A stretch of 64,000 bases of DNA from Nosema muscidifuracis (Eukaryota; Microsporidia; Nosematidae). The notes under the pieces are model-generated. The model was not told the origin of the DNA and searched no databases. It saw only the letters and a program-made list of their open reading frames with translations. Each line of letters starts with the position of its first letter. Position 1 is the stretch's first letter. The translations under genes and the position numbers were made by a program. Positions 40,400 through 54,639 of this stretch are shown piece after piece. The stretch lies in assembly GCA_028335825.1 (NCBI GenBank), contig JAIOKI010000021.1:124001-188000 (forward strand), written 5' to 3'.

Positions 40400-42940
40400 T
40401 GTAATAATCTTTTGTTTTGATTTCTTTTATAAGAAATAACATTTGATTGCTAATTCTGAGTATTATTCCTTATACTTAACATAATTACATTTGTTTTTTC
40501 TCTGAAGGCTTCTTTAAGTAATATAGATTTCCTCCACAACATTATTGATGTTACATAAACTTCTAAGACGTTGTCAATAGCATATTTAGACATCATTATT
40601 ACTTTATCAATTTATATAAGAGATGCTTCTATTAACTTATTTGCTTTATATGAAGCTTATTTAATTCTTGATACGAAGTCATCATTTAATGACATCGTTA
40701 ATTCAAATTTACTGAGTACTATAGTAGAATTATTCAATAAATCTGATGCGAAGCCTGTAGTTTCCATTAATATTGTTTTATTACCTAAGCTTTTCATACA
40801 TCTTTTTCAAACTTTGTAGAAGAATGTTTGCCTGATGTCCATCTATAAACATAAGATTTTATTTGATATTTAATGATTGTATTACACTATTAGAGGTATT
40901 CTATTGTTCAATAATTAAATTAATTATGTCTTTGTTAAGATCTTACGCATTAATTATTTCTAGTAACTCATATAAATTTCCGAAGTAAGTAAATCAGGAA
41001 GCTAAAGGTAGAAAGTGTTAGTCCATGTGATGTAAAGTATGCATTGAGTTCTTGAAGCAAATTAGATGTTTAATTTCCTGTATGTATTTTGTGATCTACT
41101 ATATATGCATATGAAGCTGAGTAATTGTCTGTGCTTGTAGGAGATTGTATAATTGTAGCTTCTTCTATGACATTAACGCATTATTTGTCATATAAAAATA
41201 ATTATCTAGTGTATGCAGCCTCTAAAAATGTTATTATATGTTTTACATTAAGAAGTAATATGCGAAGGTAGTATCTTTTTTAGCTGGACCTACAGAATAC
41301 AATATTGTTATTACCTTACCTTTGACTCTTTGTTTTTTATGCCATATATCATTTGTTAATTATAGTCTAAGAGTATTTCCGAGTAATAATATTGTTTAGA
41401 TTCAATTATTCTTCTTTCAACTCAAAGTATGCCAAGAGCTATGTATCCTTGTTGATCTTATTTAATGATTGTTATCTTTAGCACTCTTTTCGTATATTAT
41501 CATTTGTTATATTGGTAATCTTATGACTTTGTGTGATTTGTTGTGCAAATGAATCTCAACAATTTCCACATAATTTCTTGTCGCCTACACGCTTTGTATC
41601 TATGAATTAATCAATCTCATTACTATACCGTTCATTCTAAGATTAGCACAATCTTAGCCCTTGTATATGTTTTAACAGATTTTATGTAGTAGTTATATCT
41701 TTTAAGCAAGTATTTGTTTTAAGGAAAAACGTGTATGTCATTGATAGAAGTATTTTTGTATGTATACCATTCTCCTTCTATTCTTTTGTATATTTGATAT
41801 CTATTACTATTTTTATGCTATAATTAAATTATTTTGTGTGTATTCTATTTTACATACATGATTCATGTATCATATGCTTTATCACAAAATTATGTAAATC
41901 CTAGTCTTCAATTATCTTTTGTATTTCTGCATATATAATCTTGACTACTCTATCTTCAGTATTGATTTTATTTTCTATATAAATAGCCTATAAACATGAG
42001 ATAATCCTATTTTTTAAATTACATCGTGTATACATGACATGATATATTTCCAAATATCTCCTTTAATATACCATTACTTTTTTATTATCTTTAGATTTCT
42101 GACATATCATAGTATTCTTATGCATAAATATTATTAATACTCTGTTGAGTTTAGATATTACTGTAAAATCACAGTTTGCATTTGCATTATTATTTGCTCT
42201 AATTTAATATACTTCATTAGTTTTATAACATATAATTTAGAGTATCTCTTAGTGGTGTTTTCATTTGTATTATTAAAATTATATGTATTGTGATATACTT
42301 GTCCTTAAATTTTCAATCAATATGAACCATTATTTATATTTTCTATTTGTGCTCAAAGAGAGTCAAATGATAATGCACTATTATAAGATCATAAATTTGA
42401 CCTAATATTTTATTGTTGAAGAGTTCTTTATATTATGATATGCATTCGATGTTTTTGTAACTTTACTTTACCAAAATAACAGTAATTTTAAACACACTTT
42501 GCATATTAAATTCATATTCCAAGTGTATAGCTGAACAAAATTTGCATGTAACATTTATAATTCCACAAAGTGTTCATTAAAAATTTTATTGAATTCTGTT
42601 GGTTTGTCTTTCATTACATTTAGATCATTAAAAATCTTAATCACAGTATTGTCATTTTTTAGCATAAATTTTTCTGGCTTTATACTCATAAAACTATCAT
42701 TTGGAATATTTGTAAAATCTTTTTAGTAATCATGTTGAACTTTTGCAAAAACTTTGCTAATTTACTACTAAAACATGATATAGCTTCCTTATTTTGATTA
42801 TAAGAATACCATCTTTTTTATTGATACAGACCTTAATGATGTATTCAAATTAACTTTAGAACAATCAAAGTAAAGAGGACTTTTATTGAATTTAGCACAC
42901 CCCTCATTATACACTGTATCTAATAAAAATATACTTGTTA
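40400..42940 (-). mobile_element. Decayed minus-strand coding relic, family unassigned
   Basis: The plus strand is strongly T-rich, that is the minus strand has the purine bias of a coding strand. Minus-strand pieces at about 40430-40780 and 40960-41330 read as protein-like stretches. The whole is broken many times and I treat it as a fossil of a mobile element or gene. No catalytic motif was recognised, so the family is open. Confidence 0.4.
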
Positions 42941-42949
42941 TATTAATAA

Positions 42950-45900
42950 CTTATAAATCATAATATGGTGAAGAATATTGAAATCAATGATAAAGAAAAT
43001 TTTAAAGAAATGTTATCAAGATTGGATAAAATATTCATTCAGAATCTTGTAATGGAATTGATAAGAAGAAAGTATGATTTGAAATTTAAGAACAAATAAT
43101 TGGAAGACATCAGTAATGAATCTTGTCAAAGGAAGGATCTAAAAAATCAATCACACTAAATGATTTTTAGAACAAAAGAAAACAGAATCAGAATCGGCTC
43201 TTGAGTTTTTGAGTATATTAAGCGATATGTAAAACAATTAAACTAAAAGAAAGACATAATTCTCGAGGTTGCGAAAATGATATTAGTAAAAAATACATCA
43301 TAGATTAAACTTTCTATATATAGCAACAAAAAGAATGGAGATAAAAATAATAAGAAAAAATTCAAGGTAAAATTATAAAGAAAAGATACAAAAAAAGTAA
43401 TATAAGAAGAATGAAAAGTAAATTTGATATAAAATGAAGATTTGCTAAATAAAAATATTATATTGTTGAAGTAACTATTAATAGAAGGATAACGTAAATC
43501 ATTATGCTTCATCGAAAGATAACCAATTATGTATCCTCTTGTGATCGGGCACAACGATTGGTTCTACAAATACAATATTTACTTTTTGATTATAGAATGA
43601 ATTCTGAGATGAAGGCAGAATAAATGGTTCTAATAAATATTTTAAATTCGACAATATTTATATTAATTAGAAAAAAATTGTCATTGTTATCTTATACAAA
43701 TGCTAGAAAAAACTATATTTCTAAAAAATTGGCAGAATTATTGTCAATTGATAGATTCAAATTTTGATAAATCAAAGAAAGAGAAAATTGTCTAAACGAA
43801 AAATTCATAACTACAGAAGGTCTAAAAATAGGATAAAATTTTTTACATTTTGCCTAAAAGATGAAATATCTAATATTATAGGAAAAGATCGCTTATGTAA
43901 ATTAAATGAAGAAAAAGCTATTGATACTGTTAGAACTCGAATCATTTGGTATTTTTGATAATTTAATATTTTTTATAGATTTTGTTTTTTAAAACAAGAG
44001 AGCACAAAAAAGAAATAAATAAACTACGGATATACGAAGACAAAATGAATAATAAAAGTATAACCAGTCACTTCCATATTGAACATATCAGATACAGTTG
44101 AAGTGTCAATAGAGGAACTATCAAAAAAACAAAGAAATATGAATTCAAGGATGTGAATGTAAGTTAGAAACATTAGAAGGAACATGAGAGTAGATAAGCA
44201 GTAAAAACTTATGAAAGTATAGTAGAATAATAGACAAATCGCTACTCAAAAAGCAATAGATAATAAGACCGAGTACTTCATCATAGTTGAATAATGCAAG
44301 ACCAGTTTTAAAGCCAGATGTTAATGTAGGCTCATCATAAATTTAATTATACTTAACAAACTTACAGTCCTTGGTAAATATACATTGCAAAACACCGATA
44401 AAATAATTTATAAACCCATATAAATAAATGCTTAATATTGCTAGCACAAGGGAAAACATGGTGACAAGCGGCTGATAAAATATTATTAAAAACTAGAAGA
44501 GTACTAGCATGAAAGAATAGAAATGGTAACAGTCGTACAGGTTGGATTAATTATAGGTAAAGACCTGCAGAATTATATTATTATGAAAGGCTTGGTAAAA
44601 GTAAATGATTGGATAATGTTATTAAGAAATAAGAGAAGCATTTCAGAGATGGAGGAGAAAACTGATGTTAATGCAGAGAGATTTTTTGAAGAGATGATGA
44701 AGGTTATAAAAAAATGAGGAAATCTGATGAAGAATAACAACTAATATAGGATTTCAAAATAGAACCTATTATAATAATAGAGATTGTTTCGTATGCGAGA
44801 AAGTGGAACGCGTAGCTAGAAAGTGTTTCCAACGTATATACATCACTGATAAAGATGAGAGAAATAATAGAAACAAAAATTTTAACTATTTTTGTAGTGA
44901 AAGGAACATAAACCTAAAAGGGTAAAAAACAAAAGAAGTATAGAATGAATAGTAGAAAAGTTTCCATAAGGTTGTGAAATGAAACAGAGTGAGAATATAA
45001 AAAACTTTATAGATGAAAAGTGTATAATAGAAACTAAAAAAGAAAAAGAATAGTTTTGAAAGATCAAGTTGTACCTCAGAGTCTGAAGAAAAAAACTATT
45101 GTGTGTTTGAAGGATTTAGTAAATAGTGGATAAATCTAGCGATGATGTAAAAATTGTAGTAATTTGATGGGATTGAATGGCTTGATGAGAAAAGATTCAT
45201 ATGAGAACTAAGAATTGACAATATTATACAAGAAACACAGAGTTATAATGGTAATTGATATAAAAGATGCTTTTATCATATTGAAATTGAAGAGTGACAT
45301 AAATTTAAAACTTTGATGATAATGTTTATGGTTGGAAAAGCATAATCATGGAGTACAAAAACGCTCTTCAGATTATACTGATGACGATAAATATAAGTTT
45401 ATATGGGTGTCATTGTCATACACTCAAAAGCTATTATAGATCACAATAAATTGTTAACGGAAGTGCTGTGTAAATTTAAAAATGTATGGATAATGTCAAT
45501 AGTAGAAATGCATAAAAATACAAAAAAGATAAAGTAAAAAATAGGAACTAATATAAAGAAGAAAGTAGAAAGGCTTCCAAAAATGAGCAAAATGAGATTC
45601 CTATATACAAAAGACCAGAAAATATAAGTGAGATACAATTTTTTTCGGGATTTATAAGATGCTTTAGGGAATTTATAAATAATTATACAATTTTGATCAG
45701 AGATCTGAAAAAAAGAGAATAAGTGAATATGAAGTGAAGGGATGAAAGACAAGTTTAATGTGTTAAAAGATATTAAATTATATAAAAGAATTTAGATAGG
45801 AAATTGATGCTTCGGATACAGGAATTTGATCTCTATTATTTAAACAAGAAAAATGTGAGCTGTTTCTGTGAGTTTCTAAAAGTTAACACGTGCAGAGAGA

Positions 45901-47100
45901 ACATGTAGTATTTGAGAAAAAGAAATGTTGGCAATGTTTGGGGAATAATGAAGTTTTAATACATATTGGGGTTAGAAAATTTTAGTTACAAGCATATCAT
46001 AAAATATTATTTAATAATAATATGATTAGTCGCTGGATAGAGAAAATTCAAAAGTTTAATTTTTATGTAAAATATGGGAAGGGTGAAGAAATGAAGTTAC
46101 AAGGAAACAGATTTTAGGTTAAGAATTTAAACACATCAAGGATGTAGATAGTGAAGAAATATGAAAATATTTATCTGAAAAAACAGCAATATTTCCAGAT
46201 GTCTAATGAGAGATAAATTGATTTTATATAAAAACATAATATTGAATCATAGGGAAATAAAAGATACTTTTATGAGTTGAGGAGTAAATGATATTAAATA
46301 GGTATAAAAGAGAACATAAGTAAGGTAATTCGGGAATGTTAATTCACGATTTAATAATAGAAAGAACATAAGTAGTGTTTAATTTATACGAATTATTTCA
46401 TTAGGGGAAAATGAGAATAGGTGTTATAGAAATACTATGTTCTTATGGAAATAGATTTTTATACAAGATATGTGTATTGTACGATAATAAATAGAAGAAG
46501 CAGTAAGAGCATTATAGAAACAATGAAAAATTGATTTAAGGATAATATATGCCGTAAGAAATAATATGTGACAGTTCTAAAGAAATTATTAGTGATAGGT
46601 TTGAATGATGATGCATCGAAATGTTATTGTTAAAGGTCATAGTAGTAATAGAAGGATTAAGAGAATAATTAGAACTATTAAGGAAGCTATAATTAAACAA
46701 AAAGTCGATACATTAGAAGGAAGATAAGGAATGGAATAGACAAATTTAATAAACGTATCGAAATGAGATAAATCGAAAAGCAACGAGATTTTAGGAATGA
46801 GAATTCTAAATATGAAGATTATTCTGAAAAAAATTAATAATAGATACGAGATAATTTTGGGCTTGGCGATAGAGTCTTAGTAGAGAAAAGAGAAAAATTG
46901 GTGAAGAGAATGAAAGAAAAAAAAATTAGGTATGTAAATGAGAGAAAACTAATAAAAATATGTGAAAATGATTTGTATTTAATAAATTATAATAATGAGA
47001 CTTGATGAAGATGAAAGTGAGATAAACCATATTCGAAAGGTGATGTTGGATTTATATTCTGATATAAATAAATGGTTAACATAAATTAAAGGATCAAAAT
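42950..47100 (+). mobile_element. Fossil Ty3/gypsy-like LTR retrotransposon, element 1
   Basis: A-rich plus strand with Ty3/gypsy parts in the expected order: gag-like pieces (about 42960-44720), a knuckle-like Cys word near 44787-44835, RT-like words near 45230-45310, RNase H-like words near 45870-46090, and probable integrase remains after 46200. It is heavily broken (dozens of breaks) and clearly old. No terminal repeats could be identified by eye. Confidence 0.65.
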
Positions 47101-48950
47101 AAACGAGAAAGATTTTCATAAGACAGCACTAGAAAAAATAAACTATATAAATGAGCAAAAATACTAATGAGACTCAAGAACTCACGATCTATATTTTAAA
47201 GAGGCATGGATAATATCTTAGAAGAATATGTCGATGATATTGAAATAACATGATTAGGAATCTAGAAAAGTGGTAATGACTCGAATTAAGGAAAATATAG
47301 CATCTAACAAAGAGAAAATTATTTATGGTGCTAAAGAAATTATTTTCGAGAAATTAACTCAAGAAAAAATTGATAGTCTTGTGCACATATAAAAATAAAT
47401 CAATTCAAAAGTATCCAACACTCACAAATTCTGATGAAATTAAACGATATTTAGGAATTGTGGATTACTACAGAAAATTAATAAAAAACCATTCTACTAT
47501 TTAAGAACCAATACTGATTTAATCAGCAAAAATAGAATTTAGGTAGTCTAATGAATGAGATAAAGTACTTAATTTGCAGGAAAATATTTATAGGAAAACA
47601 GTTTTACAACAACCAAACTTTAAATTTTTTTTTATTTTAGAGACTGATAGTTCGAGCATCTGATTGAAAGCGTTATTGTGTCAGACTTTTTATGGAGAAA
47701 TACTATCATTTGTATTCGCTTCTTGAAAGCCAAGACTAGCAGAAAGAAATGCTAAAGGTTTATGGGCAATAGAGCACTTGAAATATTTCTTATTAGGAAG
47801 AGAATTTAAATTAGTTACGAAACACATAGCTTTACTGAAGTTAGATGATAGAGGTACAATACATTCGGATCGAATAGAACGATTTATAGAAATTATTTAG
47901 GTATTAATCCGAAATAGATTAAAAAGATAGATATCAGTATACACATGTAGATATTCTCGGCATAATGAGCACTAAAATGAAGAAATAACTGTAATTGAGA
48001 AGATTATGGAGACTAAAATTAAAAAGATATTTTAAATTTTACCAATAAAATTTTATGCAAAAGCTCAAAAATAAAATGCGAAGAATTTAATAATGTTAAT
48101 GTAGTCCTAAATTTAGTAAAAATTAAGTAATTGTGTATAATGTAAATTATATAGTCCTAAAAAGGTAAATAAATCACACTTTATTTATTGTTATGAGGTT
48201 AAGAAAAGTTCGGTTTTGATTTTATAGAACTATATGAATATAAACATGATATAACTGCAATAAATTATTTTAGACAATATAGATTTGTGCTAGTTTTAAA
48301 GATGAAAAAACTAGGAATATCGTTATTTTTAGAACTAAAATTAAAACTCTGTTAAACGACTCTGCAAAGGAAAATAATATTAGTGAAGTAGTTGATTGGT
48401 GTAAAAAACGAAATTATTGAACATATGATTTCTCTTGATTACTATAGATCTAATGGTAGGATAGAAAGATTCAACTGAACAATTTTGGAAAACTTAACAA
48501 GCAAAATAAAAATTGACATCAAATGAAAGACTATTAAATATAATAACAGTATAAATAATGTACGCTTGCCAGTATAGACATAACACCTAAAGAAGCAAGA
48601 GAGGAAAGGAATAAAACTAAAATAAAAAACTATACGAATTAATAATGATTTAAAGTATAAGTAGACAAGTGTAAAGCTGAAAGATCAATACTCTATAAGA
48701 TGGGTGGCATAATGTTGATAAAGAATGAAATACATAAATACAAAAGTTAGCCATCTATAAAAGGTTTGGAAGCATAGTAAAAGTTGTAGGCAAACATATA
48801 TATTTTATTATAATGGATAATAGAATAATTATAAAATGACATGGTAATCAGAATAGAGTAAGGATAAGTAAAGTTTATTAATTTAGAGATGATATGATAC
48901 GAATAAATAATGATAAATAATCCCTAACTTATAAACCAAAGCAATACTTA
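47100..48950 (+). mobile_element. Fossil Ty3/gypsy-like fragment, element 2
   Basis: A second plus-strand Ty3/gypsy relic, distinct from element 1. It contains the end of the RT core (a YVDD-type word near 47230), the RNase H region (about 47640-47890) and an integrase core end (a SNGRIERF-type word near 48450). The 5' half is missing. It is old and broken many times. Confidence 0.7.
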
Positions 48951-51138
48951 AGTTATAATAGCTACATTAAAATCTAATTTTAAATTTTTATTTCTCCGAA
49001 ATTTACATTTTTATGTTAATTGAGCAAGAACTTTCTACAGATATAAATTTTCAGATCTCTTGAAATTAGAACTTTTCTACAGAACAAAAATTATGAATTC
49101 AAATTCTTTTATGCATCACTAAGTTTCGGATATCATAAAAATCTTACAGTTTGAGAAGACCAAAAGAGATAAAAACAGCAATTTTTATTAAGGGAGCTGA
49201 ACAGGTAGTATACAGTACCTACTTAAATAAATTACCAAATAAAGTAGTTTATTCATTCATTATAAGAAACTTACTATCATAAAAAACCACTTTTTATGAG
49301 TTTCATGGATACTTTTAGAATTCTTTCGATAATTGGTTAATGTTAAAAAGAACAGGTCGAACAAATATGATTTAATACAAAGAGATATGTTCAGAGAAAG
49401 CGAATGATAAATAACTTCATTAACTAAGTCATGGTGTATTTATTTTATGAACTCAATACATAATATTAAAAAGTTTTTCGTTATGGTCAAAATATTTTGT
49501 TAAGAAATTAAGTGCCATATAGTTACAGGCTAGACATCTCAATCATTTACAATAAAATATAATCAAGGAATTATAGTTGTAAAATTTCCAAATTTTATAC
49601 TATCGACTTTTGGTACTAGAATGCAAATATAACCTGATTTATATAAGATTGACATCACGTTACTTAACCAGAATTCAAAGTTTATCATTAATTAAAGATA
49701 AAGAACCAAGATAAATAATAATTAGAAAATATGTAAATTATAAATATCTAGAAATCATTATTCAAGACATAAAATAGATAAAATGAATTTAGACAATCAT
49801 ATAAACAACAAAAGGAACTAAAACATTTGAAAAATGAAAACAATAACAAATAGAAGAATTACTCCAGAAGCACGAAGATATGTTCAAAGATCAATTGAAT
49901 CAAAATTATTTAAACAAAAGCGCTAAACATGGAATAGATATATTATTTTCGAGCCTTATACTTTGCAAATACAGTAGAATACTAATACACTATGAAATGG
50001 TTATTTATGAAGTGATAAGAAATCAATACAAGACAAAAACAAATAAAGCACTCGTCGTAAATTAGTATTATCAAATCTGGTTCTGGTCTGTTCGGGTTCA
50101 AAATAATAACAAGTTTACATGTTATTTCAATCAATTTTAATGCTTTATGAGTTTTCTGCATTTTATTGTAGTTTATATACTTTTGAAGAATAAAGGTTGA
50201 TCGATTTTTATTAATAAAATCCTAAAATTTCAATATAGCGATAAAACTTTATTTGTATTAAAAGATAATTCATGAGATGTGTCAACACATAAGCCTACAT
50301 TAGTTTTTAGATTACTAAATTCATCAGTTAATTTTTATTATTATGTTTTATTTAATTATTCTAAACATTATCTTGACAAATTCGACATGTAAAATATTAT
50401 TTAACTTACAGCAAATTTTATATTTTGTATTTTAAATTTTCATTTATTAATAGTTTTGACACTGATTAATTAATGAAGACGTTTTTTAAAAATAACTCAA
50501 TAAAAGATTACTACGGTCAAAAATATTACAACATAAGACTTACTTATACACTCCATCTGATACAGTATGATATTTTTAAATTGATTTATCAACTAAAAAT
50601 TTCCATTTTTGTTAATTAATGAAATGTGATCTTAAATCTTTTATGATAGATATCTTCGAATATTTATTATATGATGAGAGCTTCCTCTTCTGCATAACTA
50701 ATCTTATGTATTTTGTATATTTAAAGTATGCTCTTTCTAACGCTTTTTATTTTATTTATACTTTATTACTAGATACTTTTTTTAAAAAAATACGATATCA
50801 TTAATGACTCAACAATTTTCTGAAATCAAGTTAGGCATATATAATAACATTCATTTTAATGATAAGGTGATATCGATCAATTAAAAAAGGTATCTAAAAT
50901 GAAACAATTTATTATAAAGTAATCCATAATGGATACTAAAATAAAATACATGATAGATCAAACATACTTCATATGAACAACCATAGAATTGTGTAGATAA
51001 GTAAATAATTAATCATATTATACAATATTACATAATTTGTATATATTGACATCTTTAAGCTTCAACCTCAATTTAATTCCATTTTTGACTATAAAATACA
51101 ATTATTTTTATAAAATGAAAAAAAAATATTTATGTACT
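48951..51138. other. AT-rich desert
   Basis: No supported gene. Short open frames (for example at 49880-50065 and 50619-50804) have no start motif and random-looking composition. Part of 48950-50060 keeps an A-rich plus strand and may be further element debris. Confidence 0.45.
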
Positions 51139-51465
51139 TTATTTAGTTTGTTTAAAAAGTTCAGCTACAAAAGAATATGAGAAAAAATTACTCACCTCAA
51201 TCAAATTACTATTTGTATTTTTTTTATTTTGAAAAATATTCTGAATATTTGTGATATTTTTCATTAAGATAAAATTTTTATTTATTAGACCTGTGTGTTC
51301 ATCATATACTTCATTTTTCAAAATTCTTTCCTTAATTCTAGAAAATACTAATTTAATATATTTCTCAAGTCTTTGAAGATCATTTTCTTTTTTATTTGCA
51401 TAATATTTTATAATAGAAATTGAAAATAAAGACTTTGGGGATATTTTTATAGTTTGGAATTCCAT
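51139..51465 (-). CDS. Hypothetical protein with CCC start motif
   Basis: A 108-residue protein I do not recognise. It starts MEFQTIKISPKSLFSISIIK, has a charged helical middle (KENDLQRLEKYIKLVFSRIK) and a polar Asn/Lys-rich segment before a hydrophobic end (VSNFFSYSFVAELFKQ). It is isolated among decayed elements. Two things suggest a real gene: a CCC motif 6 bp before the ATG, as in the housekeeping genes, and a mixed protein-like composition. It has no signal peptide or clear membrane segment. Confidence 0.6.
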   Translation of the reverse strand: MEFQTIKISPKSLFSISIIKYYANKKENDLQRLEKYIKLVFSRIKERILKNEVYDEHTGLINKNFILMKNITNIQNIFQNKKNTNSNLIEVSNFFSYSFVAELFKQTK

Positions 51466-53000
51466 TTCGGAGGGTAAAACAAAACTATAAATTTGTAAGA
51501 AAATATAACTAGAACTTTTAGCGACTAAAAGAAAAAATAGTTACATATAAAAATATTATTCTTAAATTTACATTTAAAATAATTAAACTCTTTCAAAAAT
51601 ATAATTGATATAATGCAATAGACTTTGTAATTACATAATCTAGGTAAATTCATTAAATTGTTACTTAGGAAGAATGTTGTAATATTTCAAATAAATCCAT
51701 GTTTGATAAATTCCATTTCAAAAACTCAAAAGTTTTGTGATTTATAAGCTCTCTAATTATCAAAAGAAAAATGATATATATCTACAAAGCTTTTAATGTT
51801 TTTATTTTGATTGAAAGAAAAATATGACTATTGAGACTTTTGACACAAATTAAAATATCTAATATATATAAAAAAGTGGAATATTATGAATGGAAAAATA
51901 TTCTAATATTACTAAAATCAATAATTCAAAATACGTTAAAAAAATTTCGATAAATGTTTGGTAAGTTATATTAATTAAAACAAAAGACACTATGGATGAA
52001 GCTACAAAAGCATGAAACAATACCGAGTATTATAAGTTACAATTAATGTCTAGAAACTAAAATATTGTGATGAAAAAAACAATATCTATTTAAATATCGA
52101 TACAATTAACAGAAGAAAGTGAATTTAATCAATTGAAATTTAGGATTCAAAAAAGAAATCTTTATATTATGCTTTAGCTATACTAAAAATCAGAATTCAG
52201 GAATTTAAATTTTGTAAAAAATTATTTATACATATACGAAAGGTTAAAAATAGTTTAGACATTTACACTTTTTATAACAAGACACTCAAAATATATAGGA
52301 CTAATTTATTTATAAATAAGATTTTTCAAAATTTTCATCAGTTTTATTTTTTTATTTCCAATGTACAATATATTTACAGTAGATTTTATAAAAAATTGAT
52401 ACCAAATAAATTACTATTGTAGCTATAAACTATATCAAACAAAAATTATCTATAATAGTTATGCTTATGAGTTTAATCAAAAAAAATAAAATATAAACAA
52501 GATTATCTTTAAATGCAAAGCAATTACAAAATATAATTGTATTCTACAATGGTAACTTATCTGGCGATTATGAAGCATACTTATATAATCATACACTTTT
52601 TAAAAAAAACAAATATGTGTTAGTAGAGGGAGTTTTACGTATTCGATAAAACTAAAGATATAATTCATAATATATTGAAAATTTGACATTTCTTGTTAAT
52701 TTTTATTGTCTTGACGAATAGTGTCATGATCAATTTTTATTATATCTTTGAATAAATTTATTGTAAAATTTACATTTAAAAGAGAGGTACAAAATAATAA
52801 GAAACGGAATGAACAAACGACAAACTTATGAAACAATAATGAGTAAAAGGAACAACATTTATAATATTAACCAAAATAATTCGAGTATAAGTATATATTT
52901 AATTAATCATTCACATACTGCATTGAGCATCTCACTATAATTGATAAGACATTCCATCACCACATAAGACAAACAAACTACTGTGAAGTTTTCTATTCGG
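51466..53000. other. AT-rich desert
   Basis: Apart from the leader of the 108-aa gene I see nothing here: no repeat, RNA gene or convincing open frame. Confidence 0.45.
51472..51474 (-). promoter_or_regulatory. CCC start motif
   Basis: Minus strand reads TTTTACCCTCCGAAATGG at the start of the 108-aa gene, matching the motif position of the housekeeping genes. Confidence 0.5.
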
Positions 53001-54540
53001 ACTTTAAAGAGGCTTTACAAGGTTGCCGGTATATTTTCGTCTGTATTTATGCTTCAATTTGGAATTATATCTTTAGTTCAGTTCTATATTTGCGGTGAAA
53101 GTTTGTCCCAATGCGCTCTCCACGTTATTACAAACAGATTTGTTTAGATATATACTTTTACAAAAAGCAGAGTGGTTAGCTATCAGGTCATATTATGTTT
53201 ATTTTCTATCTCTACTGTTCAAAAATTATCTAATCTTGCTATTTCTATTATTTCAACTTCTTTTTCTAGTATATCTACTTACTTTCTGTACTTCTTCTAA
53301 ATTATTCAAGGTGAACTCTTTTTCTACTTATACTTCTTAATAATGAGGTTTTATTCGTGATAATTGCGTATTATATTCTTTCTCGATCTTTATAATAATC
53401 TCTATGTTGTTATCTAACGTCTGATATAGTAATAATAGCATTCTTTCGTTTTATGCTTAATACTAGTTAATCAATGGCATAGCTCCTTTCTCGGAAAATG
53501 ATTTTTTACATTCAAGATTTTAGTGATATGGCTTTCTGTAATTATACTTAGAACCTTGTCATATAGTTCTAAAACTTTATTAGATTTTATTTATAAAATC
53601 AGACGTGAATCGATCGGAAATAAACGTGCTCGTTAATTGCTTTAAACATATTTTTGGCGTTTAATTTTATTTTACACAGCATCTCCTTTTTTCTAAATTT
53701 CTTGCCTTATTAAAATTTTCGTTTCTTCTGTAGATTTTTTATGGTGCTATCAATTAGTAAAATGAATTTATATCCCATATGCCAGTCTAAATTTATCACT
53801 TTTAACACACACCTCATTATTTGTCGCAGTTTTTTATATATTCATTTATAACACTACTACTTTAGAGAATCGTTTAGTCTCTTTTACTATATCATTATTT
53901 CTAGATATTGGTTTCAGGCAGTCTATAAACAATAAGTTAATGCACAAAAATAGACATAATACTGTTTCCTTAGGGTTTATTCAATTCATCTTTTTGCTCA
54001 AAGAATCAATGCATAGCACAAACATAGCAGCAAAAATACATCAACTTCCAAATAATTTTTCCCGTTCTTAGTTATCATTTTGATATCAGGCAAGTTAAAT
54101 TTTTGTAGAACTAATTTTCTTCTTGAGACTCTTCGACGAAATTTTTTCTTGTGATCCTTTATATTTTATCGAAGTCTGCTGCTTTCCAGCTTGATAACTA
54201 TTGGATCATATTTGTAAATTCTTCTTAAGTGAGAAACACAATACTCTGCCACATATTTGTTTCGTAATTCAAGAAATACTCTTCATACGTATTTATATAT
54301 CTTTCGAGTTCTTCCTATTACTATTTAAAACATTATATTCTTCAATATTGTTCTCTTCCCCTTTAAATCTCTATAGGATCATCCTGATTAACAATTCAAA
54401 TTTGCTATTTTATTTTTCATACTCTTTCCTTTTTCGTAGTCTTATATTTATTATATATAAAACTATTCGTTTGGATTTGTTGCATTATTAAGCACATTAA
54501 GCGAGATAATATATTCATTTTTGTGTAAAATAAACTTAAT
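53000..54540 (-). mobile_element. Strand-biased decayed relic, probably a retroelement
   Basis: The plus strand is T-rich, as over the 40.4-42.9 kb relic, implying former coding on the minus strand. Words are too decayed to name a family with confidence; a retroelement is likely from the context. Broken many times. Confidence 0.3.
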
Positions 54541-54639
54541 TAAATAAAAAGTTGAAATGACAAGAATGACGGGTATGGAATCAATGAAAACTTTTTGAAG
54601 AGTTTGAATTTTGAGAAATATTCAAAGATGTTATGGATG

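Noticed and set aside
43243-45752. Minus-strand open frames in the Ty3/gypsy fossil
   Set aside because: Antisense shadows of A-rich plus-strand element remains.
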